Source of the DNA: Brachypodium distachyon
Lineage: Eukaryota > Streptophyta > Magnoliopsida > Poales > Poaceae
Reading direction: 5' to 3'
Length of the DNA: 64,000 bases
NCBI RefSeq assembly: GCF_000005505.3
Contig: NC_016134.3
Coordinates: 11,700,624-11,764,623 of the forward strand
Shown piece after piece: positions 42,400-54,129 of this stretch. Position numbers and translations under genes: made by a program. Every line of letters begins with the position of its first letter. The first letter of the stretch is position 1. A model generated the notes under the pieces. It made no database searches. It was not told the DNA's origin and saw only the letters and a list, made by a program, of their open reading frames with translations.

Positions 42400-43554
42400 C
42401 CTTCAACCATGTACATGTGTTATGCCGACATGACTTAGTTGCTATAGATTAAAATATGTTTTTCCGTAGATCATATTAAGCTGTATATGTGCTGACCGAA
42501 GGTATTATAACGACTTGCTTATTTTTACTGTTTTAGTAGGACACCAGTACCAAGTCACGGTCGATCAGGGTACACTGCAGCATCCGCCTTCCGATAGCTA
42601 GCTATGCCTTTTAGTTAGTTCTAGTTGCATTTTGAAGTGTTTTTTTTTGCTGAAAATAACCTTTTCTGGCAAATTAGATCTAGGGTATTTAACAGAGAAC
42701 TGTTCGTTGGCGCACACCCTGACAAAACGTACCTCTTCTGAGCAGAACCTTTTCAGATTTCGGACCTATTGTGAGAACTAATACAAACAGATCCAAAGCG
42801 AATACGTGTTTTTGTAGGAAAACACACTGGAAACTGTGCCTATTTTTTATATAGAAGAAGGCCGAAGCCGTTCCGGCCACATACTAACTCTCCCTTTGTA
42901 TTTTGCACATGCCCCGGAAGGTTCATGCATGTATAGTTTGTCTCTAAGAATTGTATAGTTCGGTCAAGTGGAGTAGTGGACGATGAGAATTCCAGGCACT
43001 CTAATTTCAAACAGTGGATGCCTTTGACTTAATTAAGAGCCGGAGAACAATTTAAACTCTTAATAGTCGTCGTTTCGACTCGGGTACATCATTTGAAGAA
43101 ATTGCACAGGGAAAAGGTTCACAAACTTTTCAGAGATTCCCGTGAGTACGTGATACAATTGGATATTTGCCAGCAGTTGTCAAACGGAGAGGCGGCACAA
43201 AGCATGTATTAACTAGTCAAACGAACAAATAGTGGATAGATCAGGTATACTGCTCCGATTTAGTCAAAGCTAATTATTTTTAGCTACTCCTCCTTTCCAC
43301 AAATATCTCTTACAGATTTGTGTATTTGGACCAAGACAAGTCCTTTTTTTATATATCTTTGATTGTATTTAACGAAAATTTTCCCACCAATGACTTCATT
43401 TAAAATTGGACCCGAATCCCCTCCATTCTGATAGATGGGTCCCACTTCCTAGGCTGACGTGGCAAGCCAACTCAGACACGTACTCTGTCCAGGCGCTTTC
43501 GATGATACTGGTTCGGTCTACCCGCCCGCCCCGCCGTTGGTGTTTCGCTAGCTA
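42400..43554. other. Non-coding; end of right-arm copy R1 and breakpoint
   Basis: 42980-43250 matches the outer end of the left arm (26165-26380) in reverse complement and the outer end of R2 (46960-47110) directly. Between about 43250 and 43554 there is unrelated sequence, where the laccase gene would be expected if R2 were complete. No coding frame. Confidence 0.5.
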
Positions 43555-45233
43555 GCTAGCTGCTGCTGCTTCATGGAAAGATCATGTCAAAGGAAGATTA
43601 GCATCATTGGCACGTATACTTTTTTGGTTGCACCAATTAGGATAGGAGGATGGCTTTTGGCTAGCCCTTTTTGCCTTGAGAGGTTAGCTTAGTTACTCTT
43701 GATGAGAACGACAAGACAAGTGTGGATCGCTCGATCGGAGAAATGTAAATGTAATTGAGTTTGGTAAACTAGCTAGAGTTTACACGAAATGACTATTTCG
43801 CCGAGGAAATGTACTTCACACACGGGGTTAATTAACACGGGATCTGGTGGACTTTAGACATGGGGAAATATATTACGGAGGCACTTTGGTAACAGGTCGA
43901 ATACTTTTTTTTCAGAAGATTAATGAAAGTTTTTATTGATCTCACAAGTTATATCGATGAGTAAGGCTCTGCACCGAAACATATGCAGCCAAAAGTACCA
44001 TACAAAATATTTATTACATCGAAATTAAGAAAAAAATAGCAAATCTAAGCAGACTCAAGTCGTCGAGGAGACCGTCACCCATAATGGCTGAAATAATTCT
44101 TTGGTAAGATCAAATCATATCCTGGCCATCTATGATAATGGACATAGCGAGAAATAGGCGGAATTAATCATTTCTTCGGTTTAACTTTGGTTACGTAGGG
44201 TACAATAATATTTCTGGTAATGTAATAGGGACAATTGATCGATTCCTTTCAATAGAAAATGAATATAATAAGCAAGGACTAGACTTCTTCTGTTTTTGAA
44301 AGGTAAATCAAAGACTTTTTGACCTACCGATGTACCAACCCAGCAATGTGGTCATTAATTAATTCCAAGTGTACGGATAAGATGTTTTGTTTGCTATCGG
44401 ATACCGTACGGGACAGGATGTTTCACGTTGACAGGAATACGCATTTTATTCACCCGATACATACGTACAGCTGGAGAATTTAGTTACTTCAGCAAATTTG
44501 ACTTGTTTAGCTAGCTAGTGCTTCGCCTACAAGTCCAAATGGATATATACCGTAGAATCTAGCCAAGTGCAGTTTCAGCATCAGATTGGTGATGTGTAGG
44601 TTGATTGTGTCTAAGGTAAGAATGGATCATGAATTAGCTAATACTGCCGGTTATCTGTTGATGATCTAGTCATTTGACATTTGGCCTGGTCAATATAGTA
44701 TTTGTTAGTTAATCTTCGTACGGTTCTCGTTCGACGGCGCAACTTACCCGCCAAGCCTCATTTCGCAATCTTAGCAACATGCATCATGTCGTTTTGCGGT
44801 TCAATAGAAAATGGGTGACCAGCAAGCCTCATTCCTGGGAGCTGAACTTGTACATTGGCATGTGATAATAATGCATGTGTCATCGTGGGCAAGGGGCAAG
44901 CTAGCTAGCAGAAAAGTAATTACATGTGTCAGCCTGGGAGCTAAACCCATCACGTTCGATCAGTCACGATCATCATGTGAACCTGAAAATTTGTGATAGC
45001 ACTGAAAGCCGGTTTGATCCGTGTACGTGTTAACTGTTCAGCAATGATCGATGCAAACCACCAGTTAATTTGACTGAATCTATTAAATGGATGCTAATAC
45101 TAAAAGTTGCCGTGGAATTTATTTTTCTTCTGTTGTTGCGTTGTGAGCTTGGCTTGGACAGGTTATATCTGGGGTTACATGTACATGTATCGGTTTTGAT
45201 CGAGTGGACCGTGAGAATTTTTGACTGAATCTA

Positions 45234-45356
45234 CTACTTCCGTCCAACAAAAGATGTCTAATTTTAACAAAATTTGAATGCATCTACACACTAAATTATG
45301 TCTAGATACATCTAAATTTTGACAAACTTGAAACATCTTTCGTTGGACTGAGGGAG
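45234..45356. mobile_element. Stowaway MITE
   Basis: TA-flanked 123 bp hairpin. Left ctacttccgtccaacaaaag with atgtc, right complement ctccctcagtccaacgaaag with atgt. Inside R2 and absent from R1 at the matching place. Confidence 0.8.
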
Positions 45357-45943
45357 TATTAGCGTTTCAACCGTATATCTCTATAGCATGACAGTACTCT
45401 ACACGAAACGTGCAATGGGAAAATAAATGCTGAATTTTGTGCACTGAGACGTTCAAACATGCATATTTATTCTTTTTTTTTGTTTCTACCGGATGAAATG
45501 GTGAAATTGTTGCTAATATTTGTGCCCACTTTCGCACTTCAAATCTGAAATGCTCTTTCTTTATTTCCTCTGTAACTAAATATTTTTTCCGTCCCTGCAT
45601 TAATTGTCTGAATACACTAATTTGAATCAATGCCCAAAACGTTTGCGCCAGCACAAATTAAGGAGTAACTGTACTTAACGAGTCAAAACAATTGATAAAC
45701 AGGTCGATCGATAGTCAAAGTGATTAGTTGTTCTTTATAACAATATAGTCACTCTGATTTTTTCGTGGTCAAAATTAGTATACAGCTGCCATATGCATGC
45801 AGATGTGCCGGCCCGACATGACTTGGTTAGTCTGACTAAAATATTGTGTTCACCATAGGTAAGTCAAATTAAACCGGGCTGAGACACGTACGCAGGAGGA
45901 TGATATCCCATGGACCATGTATACCTTTGACTTATGAAAAATA

Positions 45944-46056
45944 CTTCCTCCGTCCCATATTAAGTGTCAAAATATTACATGCATCTAGATGTTTTTTAGA
46001 TATAGATACATCCATGTTTGGGAGAATTTGAGACACTTAATATGGGATGGAGGGAG
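45944..46056. mobile_element. Stowaway MITE, intact ends
   Basis: TA-flanked 113 bp. Left cttcctccgtcccatattaa with gtgtc; the right complement reads ctccctccatcccatattaa with gtgtc. Near-perfect hairpin with the central gcatctagatg/atagatacatcc halves. Confidence 0.85.
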
Positions 46057-47110
46057 TATATAATTAGCTAGCTTTGATTCAGCATTTTAACATTAAGCGG
46101 TCAACTTTGTTAAAAGGTTTGGTCCGAGAGGCAACGAGCTAGCTAGCTAGGTTCGTCTTTGTGCTTGCGTCACGGATGTTGTGTAAATTCAGCGAGAAAA
46201 GCAAACCCTAATTAATAAAGGTAGGTCTACACACTTGCTCTTTTACTGATCATTAATTTTGTGCCCGTGAGCGAAAATTCCAGGAAAAACATAAAGCATG
46301 TTGGGTATATAAACACTGTATTTCATATGTATGTACACATGCGTATTTCCGTATGTACATGCATGTTATAGAATTGCCGCGCCGGTTCAAAGCATGAGAA
46401 TGCGAAATATTACTTACTGTAATTCGACAGTAATTTGTCAACTTGATACTGTAATTCAATCGGAACAGCACTGTTTTTGTCGTTCTGCATATGGAAAAAA
46501 CTGATGAAAATACAAATTGATCAGATTTTCTCCAAGATTGACAAAATATTCCTACACATGCAGGAACAAATATTATAGCACGTGTGTCGCCCAAAACATT
46601 GTCCGCGACTAATTAACTCACTGTACGTTACACGGACAAACCTCCATCAATTGAACGGGTTATCTTCCGCCAGTACAGACGGTTTGCAAATACCGTTGGT
46701 GGAAAAATAGCATAGACTTTTCATAATCCATTTTCTAGGGGAAAAAGATGTTCGATGTCTCCTTCAACCACATCCATCTGGCGCCCCCAAGATGCTTCCA
46801 TGACCGATGGATATGGTCAACACGTACACCATATCCATACCCGTTGGCTCTCTTGTCTCCATTACAACAAGCAACCCCAACACTAGGTTCCTCTCCATGG
46901 GTCCACATGTGCTTAACAGTGGATAATAGTCGTGATAATTCGATGTGTCACATCAGTTGAAGAAAAGGTTCTGAGAGATATGCTGCAATTACGTGATACG
47001 AATGGATATTTGCCAGCGGCAACATGTCTTCTCAAACGTAGTGGCGGCAAAAAGCATGTACTTAACAAGTCAAAACGGAGAAATAGTGGATAGATCAGGT
47101 ACTACATGAT

Positions 47111-47896
47111 CTAGTCAAGTCGTTCTTAGCTACGTAACCATTCTTTTCTCGAAGGCAGGAAATAAAGATGACATATATAATCTTACTAAATTTTTCCGCA
47201 ATGTGTAGGCAATTATTGACCGATGTTCAAATTGCCTGGCCAGATGTTCGACCTCGTTTAACTTAACTAGATGATGCCCCGCACGTTATTGCGGAAATTT
47301 TTAGTTAACATAAAGTATTCAAAATTGAAAACATATAATAAAATTGTACATTGTTCATTTAGTGGGGATAGCTTGATGGAAGTAACATGCATGCATGTGC
47401 AAAAGTATGAGTTTTTCATTAAATAAGTGTGAACAAATTAATTATGTGATGATTTGGCATGCTTGTATGTTTAGAGAAATCAAGTAATGGGTTACTTCTA
47501 CTTAGATATAAAAGATTTCTGTGTATAATGAAATTCTTAAAATCAAATACGATTTCTGAAATTTTAGACGCGTCATGACATGACCTGAAGAGTTTGCGGT
47601 TGTTCTGAACAATAAACTCATAATGTGTTACATTTAATTGTTCTAAACAACTCGTTCTCTACGGATTTATAACAAAAGAAGACTACTAGAGATGAAAAGG
47701 TTCATCCGTTGAGAGAATCAAATTAGTCCATCTGCGCATACGTACGCACTTTAGATGTCAGTTTACTGCTGGCGTCGAATTGAAATTTTCCATCACCATG
47801 TATATTAGTCCCCCACATGACTTATGACTTAGTGTGATTCGGATTAAATTATATTTTTCATCATATAGGTCAAATTAAACTGCTGCTAAGTTACTA
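47111..47896. other. Intergenic, no gene seen
   Basis: A/T-rich; no motif-bearing frame and no match to the other arm was found by eye. Confidence 0.35.
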
Positions 47897-48115
47897 CTCC
47901 CTCAGTTAGTCATTTCATGAAGGTTGGCATATTTTGGTTCCTTAAGACAAGTTTTTGATAAAAAAAATATTAAATTAATATGTGTTTTTTTTGCATACAT
48001 GGAATTTATATCAATAAATTCTTCTTCTAAAATTCTTACAGTAATGATTCCGTATCAATAATTACATATCACTTGAGTTATTTGTCTTAACGAAACCAAA
48101 TACGTCAAGCTTTGT
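47897..48115. mobile_element. Decayed Stowaway-type MITE
   Basis: Left end ctccctcagttagtcatttc; the right part (cttgagttatttgtcttaac then gaaaccaaatacgtcaa) pairs roughly with ggcatattttggttccttaa near the left. Outer right end degraded. Confidence 0.4.
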
Positions 48116-48145
48116 AAGAAATATTTTAAAAAAAATTCTTAACTA

Positions 48146-48255
48146 CTCCCTCCGTTCCATAATTCTTGTCGAAATATTAGATGTATCTAGACACTTTTTA
48201 GTAATAAATACATCCATTTTTTGTCAAATTTGAGACAAGTATGAAAAGGAGGGAG
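48146..48255. mobile_element. Stowaway MITE
   Basis: TA-flanked 110 bp. Left ctccctccgttccataattc with ttgtcgaaatat, internal agatgtatctagacac, right gagacaagtatgaaaaggag with ggag. Confidence 0.8.
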
Positions 48256-48550
48256 TAATTAACTTTGACTTGTTTCACCAAAAGTAATAATTAAAACTAC
48301 GGTTAGTCAAGGTATAGTGTCCGGCCACCATCTACAAGAGATATTGACGAGACGAGAATCCCTAATCAGCTTAATTTCATTGCGTCTCATTCCATCCGTA
48401 TATTGGCCATGCATGCACAATGGTTCTAGCAGCTTATTTAATTTAGCTGAAGTGGGGACCCTTTTTCATGCAAGTCTTGCAGGAAAAAAAAAAAATTGTC
48501 AATGGATCCCCAGCCAGACAATTCAGTAACTACCAGCAAGCTTTTTTTTA
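48256..48550. other. Intergenic, no gene seen
   Basis: Short stretch between two MITEs; a 70-codon frame at 48317 has no motif. Confidence 0.35.
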
Positions 48551-48661
48551 CTCCCTCTGATTCTAAATCTTGACTCAAATTTGGCCAACATGGATGTATC
48601 TATTCTTAAAAAGCGTCTAGATACATGTAATATTTCGACAACAATTTAAGATCGGAGGGAG
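48551..48661. mobile_element. Stowaway MITE
   Basis: TA-flanked 111 bp. Left ctccctctgattctaaatct with tgac, right caacaatttaagatcggagg with gag; internal gtatctattc and gtctagatacatgtaatatt halves. Confidence 0.8.
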
Positions 48662-48708
48662 TACTTTTTATCAGCAAAATAAAAAACATTTTTACTCGTT
48701 TTTCACAT

Positions 48709-49512
48709 TTTTTTTTGAGAATCACCTGTAATTTTATTCAGATTCAACATCCATTACAGGTACAATGATTTGGATAAAACCCCAAAAAACTACAAAGTAA
48801 CTCTTATAACTAAAAATTACATTGAAGTCTTTCAAATAACTCTTCTTCATGGTATCAATCTTCGCAACACAAAGTACTACCAAGGCTTCGGTAAAGATAC
48901 TGCAATCAGACTGGAGCAACGACATTGTTATTCGAACACCTGCACCAACTTGACTACCTTTAAAGGTTTGAGAAAGCCCCTTGAGTCGCTCATCAAAAAA
49001 GATGAGAAGCCATGAGCATTGAACGTATTTGGGCCGGGGATGACCCCCTGCAGGTACAAGTCGTCAAACCACACAATCTTCATCAGAACACCAAAGAAGA
49101 AATCCAAAGCCACAAAAAATAATGCCAATAAAAGCACTACGACACACCAACAAAAACTCATTAGATCCGTGTGAACAGGTCTGCGAGTACACAAACAAAT
49201 CTCACAAGATCGGAGATCGGACATACCGAACGTGCGGATGGAAAAACTCTCTGACTCTGTGGCATCACCCGCAAAGGTGCCGTCGCAGAAGAGGAAGAAC
49301 CAGAGTACCTTTATTCTCAACGACGCCGAATCCTCCACCATAACTTCGCCGACGAGGAACGCACAATCTATAAAACTAAAGTCTTGAAACGTGTAGGAAA
49401 ATTTGATGTTCCCCCCCACCTCGTAGCGCCGAGATAGAACCAGAGGCGAGGGGAACGACAAATTCCCACGCTAATTACAACGTTGCTTTTTTGCAAGATC
49501 TAATCACCTGGC
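48709..49512 (-). mobile_element. Poly(A)-tailed retroposon, minus orientation
   Basis: Flanked by an imperfect 15 bp duplication (actcgtttttcacat at 48694 and actcatttttcacat at 49513, one mismatch). On the minus strand it ends in gtgattctcaaaaaaaaa, a poly(A)-type tail. A 177-codon minus frame (48928-49461) is open and hydrophobic in places (CWCVVVLLLALFFVALDFFF) but matches no family I know and is probably incidental or a remnant. The tail motif TTCTCA plus A-run matches tail-only footprints at 6446-6497 and 6698-6745. Confidence 0.6.
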
Positions 49513-49788
49513 ACTCATTTTTCACATAGGCCTTGCATGTGACACCAGACCGGCCAGGGCCGAAACCAATTGAACGTGGCCCAAAGCAAAGTGGACCGCG
49601 TCGAAGAAATATAGAGGCCCACAGAGCAGCCCGTTTCGATTCGCCCCGTTGCAGCAAATGCAGCCGACTCAGACTCAGAGTCCAACCCGAAACGGCCCCA
49701 TATCATGGGCCTGCTGCAGCCCACCCACAGAGATCCCTCCGATCCCATCGTCTCCGTCCAGATCGATCCCCTTCTCCCGCAGCAGCCG

Positions 49789-51026
49789 ATGGCCGGCGAC
49801 CGCCTCTCGGAGCTCCCAGACGACCTCCTCCGGCGCGTGCTCCACTTCGCCCCTTCAAAGGAGGCCGTGTCCACGGGCGCGCTCTCGCGGCGGTTCCGCT
49901 CGCTCTGGCGCGCCTCCGCCGCCGTCAACCCCGAGGCGCGCATCCCCAGGGACGTCCAACGGTACAACCGTACTTCAGGCCAAGAGGACGCCCGCTTCTT
50001 TGCCCTGCACACCGGCTTCCTCTCCGCGGCCATGGCGGCGCTCGAGGCCGCCGCCGCCGACGGCGTCCTCGTCACGCGGCTCACCTTCCGCGTCGAGGCC
50101 TGCTGGGGCGACAGCATCAGCGCGTTTCTGGACCGATTGGACCCGAACGTGTTTGCCGCCGTGCTCTCCCACCGGGCATCGCGCCGGGTCCAGGAGCTCC
50201 GGCTCGCCGCCGTGGAGGGCGGCGGCTTCACGCGCAACTACGAGCCCTACCCGTCGCACAGCTTGGCGTCCTGCAACCTCTGCTTCGGTTCTCTGCCGTG
50301 GGAGACCCTCCGCGTGCTGGACCTCACCGGCTGCAGGCTCGGTGGTCGGGCGACGCCGTTGGCACGGGCCGACTTACGCTTCATCTCTGACGGCGACTTA
50401 AACAAGGATTCTCAACCCGGGGACACGGCCATCTTGTGGAAACTCCTTTACGAGTTCCGCCATGCCAAGGAGCTGAAGCTGGCGGTTCGCGGGTTCAAGG
50501 ATATCGCCATCGTCCGTGCAGCGGAGCGCACCGAGCTCCTGTGCAAGAACGGCTTCCACGACCTTGTGTGCCTCGAGCTGGAAGGAGTGCACAAGCCCAA
50601 GGGCAAGACCGCGGCGGTGGCCATCGCCAACCTGCTCCGTTGCTGCCCCGTGCTCCGTGACCTCCGGATCAACCTGAACACAGCAGAGGGCGAGTCATCC
50701 AAAGAATCTCGGCACGTGCACGAGTTCTTGCAAAGGAAATCTCGAGACGATCTCGACGAGTCCATGGGCGGGTAGGATCCCTCCAAGGAGGGAGTAACGG
50801 CGACGGCAATGATGACGACGGTGATGATGAAGAGGTTTCCGATCTCCTTGCTTTGAGTAGGCGATCGTTCCGTTGCTTGCGAAGTAGCTTGAGATGCGTG
50901 GGCTTGAAATTCCGCCCGGAAAAGTCGAATTGCTTTGGGATGAAGCCCATCAAATTCTTCGCCAAGAATGCCATGGCTCTCGAAGAGCTGCGCATTGACG
51001 CCGGAAATAGGAGGATGCATGCATGA
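49789..51026 (+). pseudogene. F-box/LRR gene 3, internally shortened
   Basis: From the ATG at 49789 (MAGDRLSELPDDLLRRVLHF) a 328-codon frame runs to a TAG at 50773-50775. The F-box spans residues about 4-45, followed by LRR-like segments (LRVLDLTGCRLGG, AKELKLAVRGFKDIAI, LVCLELEGVHKPKGKTAAVAI). Between CRLGG and LARADLRF about 130 residues present in genes 2 and 5 are missing in frame. The conserved C-terminal block (FRPEKSNCFGMKPIKFFAKN, ALEELRID) continues to 51026 but in another frame, so the protein as drawn is truncated. An in-frame upstream ATG at 49705 lacks homology. It might still make a shortened F-box protein. Confidence 0.6.
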
Positions 51027-51829
51027 ATAGCAAGGTTGAAAGATGGATGGCTAATTCATCCAGAAATAGTAACAGAACCTTAGTAGTCTTCCCCTCAGGA
51101 GATTAAATTAGTCGCTAAGAACTTGTTTTAGAACTTACCTGAGTTCTCTGCTCTGGTAGAAAAGTATGTGAAAACTTTGTATGTGTGGGTCAACTCTTGT
51201 TGTCTCTTCAATTACTCTGCTCTGGTAGAAAGTATAATATTTGATAACGGGGCATGATAAAAGAAGGAACATTGGCGAACCCAAGTTTTCAATATTGTTT
51301 GGGGGCAAACAATGTATTTTCAATACTTGAAGGGGCCAATGATACTGAGATTTTATTTTATTTTATTTTCGTATTTTTTTTACAATTTCCTATTGGGAGG
51401 GCCAGTCCCCAATAATTTTGACCAGGTTTCTTAAATTTTAGCCAAGTTTAACCTCATAAGTTTTGAATAGCCGCGTGAGTCGCTCATACCCCGAACGGCG
51501 AATGATGAGAACTTAAGATCGTTGAACGCATAGTAACCGAGGCACACCCCTTACAAGGCAGGTAGTCAACCATTGATTTGTCACCGAACTGACGAGGAGG
51601 AAGACAAAATAACAAAAGTATGAATCATGAGAGCCGCTAGCTCCATGAAGTATCGTTGCACTACACCGGAACAAGGATGAAACCGGGAGAACCATTATGC
51701 CATACGCCGTAGCCTTCCGCGCTATGGCGCCGTCACCAAGAGCACTCAAACCTCACAAAAAAGGTACACAAACTTATTGCCAGACATTGATTTGTCAAAA
51801 CAGCGATCAGAGACTAGGGGTATCAGCAA
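51027..51829. other. Intergenic, no gene seen
   Basis: A/T-rich, with no motif-bearing frame. It separates gene 3 from gene 4, whereas the inverted counterpart pair (genes 2 and 1) has only 24 bp here. Confidence 0.35.
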
Positions 51830-52029
51830 AAGATAACAAATGGCTCTCTTTCGGCGGTTAGGGTTCGTGCCTATGCCCGTTGAGTCGCTAAAACTGCGCT
51901 AAAACATTGCGAGTCACACTTTAGCCAATGTTGCTAGGCTTGATGGGAGAACAGCGGTTTGGCTGGGATCCAGTCCTGACGAGTTATTTGAGTAATATAT
52001 AAACGCCCTTCCCCCGGCAAAAAAAAACT
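51830..52029 (+). mobile_element. Probable 3' end of a LINE with poly(A)
   Basis: ggtttggctgggatcc..., gagttatttgagtaatatat and aaacgcccttcccccggc followed by aaaaaaaaa resemble 3' ends of grass LINEs. No coding part and no target duplication was identified, so confidence is limited. Confidence 0.35.
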
Positions 52030-52739
52030 GTACTAGGGATGCGTGGAATTGAATACGGATACTCTCTCTTTTGCTGCTCTAGCTTTTTTTCTTGTTGAGA
52101 ACAAAGCAGTTTGATTTTTACTTTTATTTTTGAGAGGAACGTAGCAGTTTGATAAGTGGACACATTTGTGAACCTGTTTTGGGTGGTTTCGTCTAATAAA
52201 GATGGGCCCGGGAGGAGCTCCCTGTTTTCTAAAACACAAACAATGGGCCGTGATTTAATCACCTAAGTGGGCTTCGGCCGGACTCCAGTACCTCGGCCAA
52301 TTCGTATACACACTCTTATTTCTTTCCTTGCCAATTTCAAATCCGATAACACATTTAAGCCCATATGACCCTGGCCGGCCTGGCATGTCGACCCCGACTT
52401 GGACTCAACCGCCGCCGGAGTCCACTCCGTCTCCCTCGAGGAGCCGGAGGGACCCGTCCCCAGCTACGAGCACGACGGCAGCTACGGCCGGCGACACCGC
52501 TCGCCCGACGAGCCGCCCTTCACCGCCGCGCTCTTCGCCCGCCACACCGCCGCCGCCGCCGCGCCCCGGCGGCTGCGCGCGCTCCGCGTCGCCCTGAAGA
52601 GGTGGGCGGACGTCACGGGGCTCGAGCTCGACCTCCGCCTCCGCTGCCGCGCGCCCGTCTGCAGCCGCCCCTACTCACTCCGGCGCCGCGGCGGCAGCTG
52701 CTGCGCGGTTAGCCCGGAAGAGGAGGAAAATGGCGACGA

Positions 52740-52744
52740 GGAGC
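52740..52744. other. Target-site duplication GGAGC (left)
   Basis: GGAGC directly before the 5' LTR, repeated at 58955-58959 directly after the 3' LTR: the 5 bp duplication expected of an LTR retrotransposon. Confidence 0.9.
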
Positions 52745-52927
52745 TGTTGAGAGTTGTACACCGTAGCATGCACGATAGTCTAGTCACCCCACTCTCCATC
52801 ACACGATGGCCACCTCCTGCCTCTTCTCTCTTTTGTAACTGCATCCGGCTGTACTATATATATATATGAGATGAATACAACAGGAAGCACCTAAGGTGCA
52901 TTGCTCAATCTCTCCACTGTTCTACAT
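52745..52927 (+). repeat. 5' LTR of the copia element
   Basis: 183 bp, TGTTGAGAG...TTCTACA. Differs from the 3' LTR (58775-58954) at about five substitutions plus two short indels (a T-run and the TA-run). With a TATA-like tatatatat run and a poly(A)-like gatgaatac region. Short LTRs like this are usual for some copia lineages. Confidence 0.95.
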
Positions 52928-52941
52928 GGTATCAGATTCCC
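52928..52941 (+). other. Primer-binding site
   Basis: TGGTATCAGATTCC follows the 5' LTR directly and matches the initiator-Met-tRNA complement TGGTATCAGAGC used by plant copia elements, apart from the last bases. Confidence 0.85.
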
Positions 52942-53033
52942 TCACGATCTTCCTCCCGTGAGTCGTGAGCCCAGCTTCCGCAACTGCCCGGCCATGGTGC
53001 TCCATCTCTTCCCCTCCTGCTCGCGCTGATCGT

Positions 53034-53990
53034 ATGGCGTCCCTGTCTGCTCTCGCCGACATGCTCGCGGCGCACAACAACGCTCCGCCGTCCCTGCGTG
53101 TTCCTGTCGCGGATTCGGCCGCGGCGCCGCCACCGCGGGAGAACATCACCCACACCATCATCAAGCAGCACGTACCGGAAGTTCTCAGCCTTCAGAAGGA
53201 CAACTACGACCTCTGGAGCATCCTCTTCCGCAAGGTGTTCGGCAAGTTCGCTGTTCTGGACCACACCGCCGATCACGCTCCCCTTCACCGCCATGACCCG
53301 AAGTGGCTCCAAGATGATTTCACCATCGTCTCCTGGCTCTACACCACGGTCTCCTCCGACATCCTCGCCATCATCATCGCGCCTCAGGATTCCGCGGGCA
53401 CCGTGTGGCTCAAGATCGAGGATCTCTTCCTCGACAACAAGACGACGCGCGCCGTCTACCTCGACGCCGAATTTCACAATCTGCAGCAGGGGAACATGAG
53501 CGTCACCGACTACTGGGCCCGCCTGAAGACCATCGCCGACGGTCTGCGCAACGTCAGCCAGCCGGTGTCAGACGTGGAGCTCGTCCACAGCACGCTTCGC
53601 GGCCTTCACCGCGATCTCCGCCACCTGATTCCGGTTCTGACGCGCGAGGTACCCCTCCCCTCGTTCCGGAACGTGCGCTCTTTTCTGTTGGCAGAGGAAA
53701 CCCGCGCGGCCAAGGAGGATGTCGTGCCCACGGGCGCCGTCTTCCATGCCGGTGTCGCGCCGGCCCCAGCCGCACCGGCCCCTGCGCCCACCAAGCAGAA
53801 GAGCAAGGACCGCGGGAAGGGCAAGCAGAAGCCCGCAGCTTCTCCGGAGCCTCCCATGTACGCCTCGGCGCCGCCTGGCTACGCGCCCGCGCCGGCGTTC
53901 TACTCGCCGGCCCCGGCATACGGCGCGCCGCGTCCTGAGGTTCCCTGGACCGGCATGGTCCACGCATGGCCGGTCCCTTGGCGCCGGCGC
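53034..53990 (+). pseudogene. copia gag
   Basis: From an ATG at 53034 (MASLSALADMLAAHNN) about 310 codons are open: THTIIKQHVPEVLSLQKDNY, LWSILFRKVFGKFAVLDH, LYTTVSSDILAIII, TARAVYLDAEFHNLQQGNMS-like text and LKTIADGLRNVSQPVSDVEL, the typical UBN2/retrotran_gag order for packaging element RNA. The C-terminal part is Pro/Ala-rich; no CCHC zinc knuckle was found. A frameshift between about 53950 and 54130 separates it from protease. Confidence 0.8.
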
Positions 53991-54129
53991 CGGCGTCCTC
54001 GGTCCTCGTCCATACGGCGCACAGGCGCCACCGGCGCCGGCCGCGCCTCCGCCGGCATTCGCCGGCCATGCCAGTGCTACTGGCGCGTCCATGTTTGCCG
54101 GCCCGTCTTCCTCGACTCCGCAATGGGAC

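Larger units (their letters stand above)
43555..47110. repeat. Copy R2: geneless laccase upstream region
   Basis: Direct repeat of R1: gctgctgcttcatggaaaga and the cctttttgccttgagagg segment at 43560-43690 match 37610-37760; 44225-44300 (cctttcaatagaaaatgaat) matches 38075-38140; 44460-44800 matches 38320-38720; 46660-46740 matches 40010-40100; 46960-47110 matches 43135-43250. The laccase coding part and TATA box are missing, with a break at about 43555. Confidence 0.8.

Noticed and set aside
49705..49788. Upstream in-frame ATG as start of F-box gene 3
   Set aside because: The 28 extra residues have no counterpart in genes 2 and 5, which begin at the equivalent of 49789.
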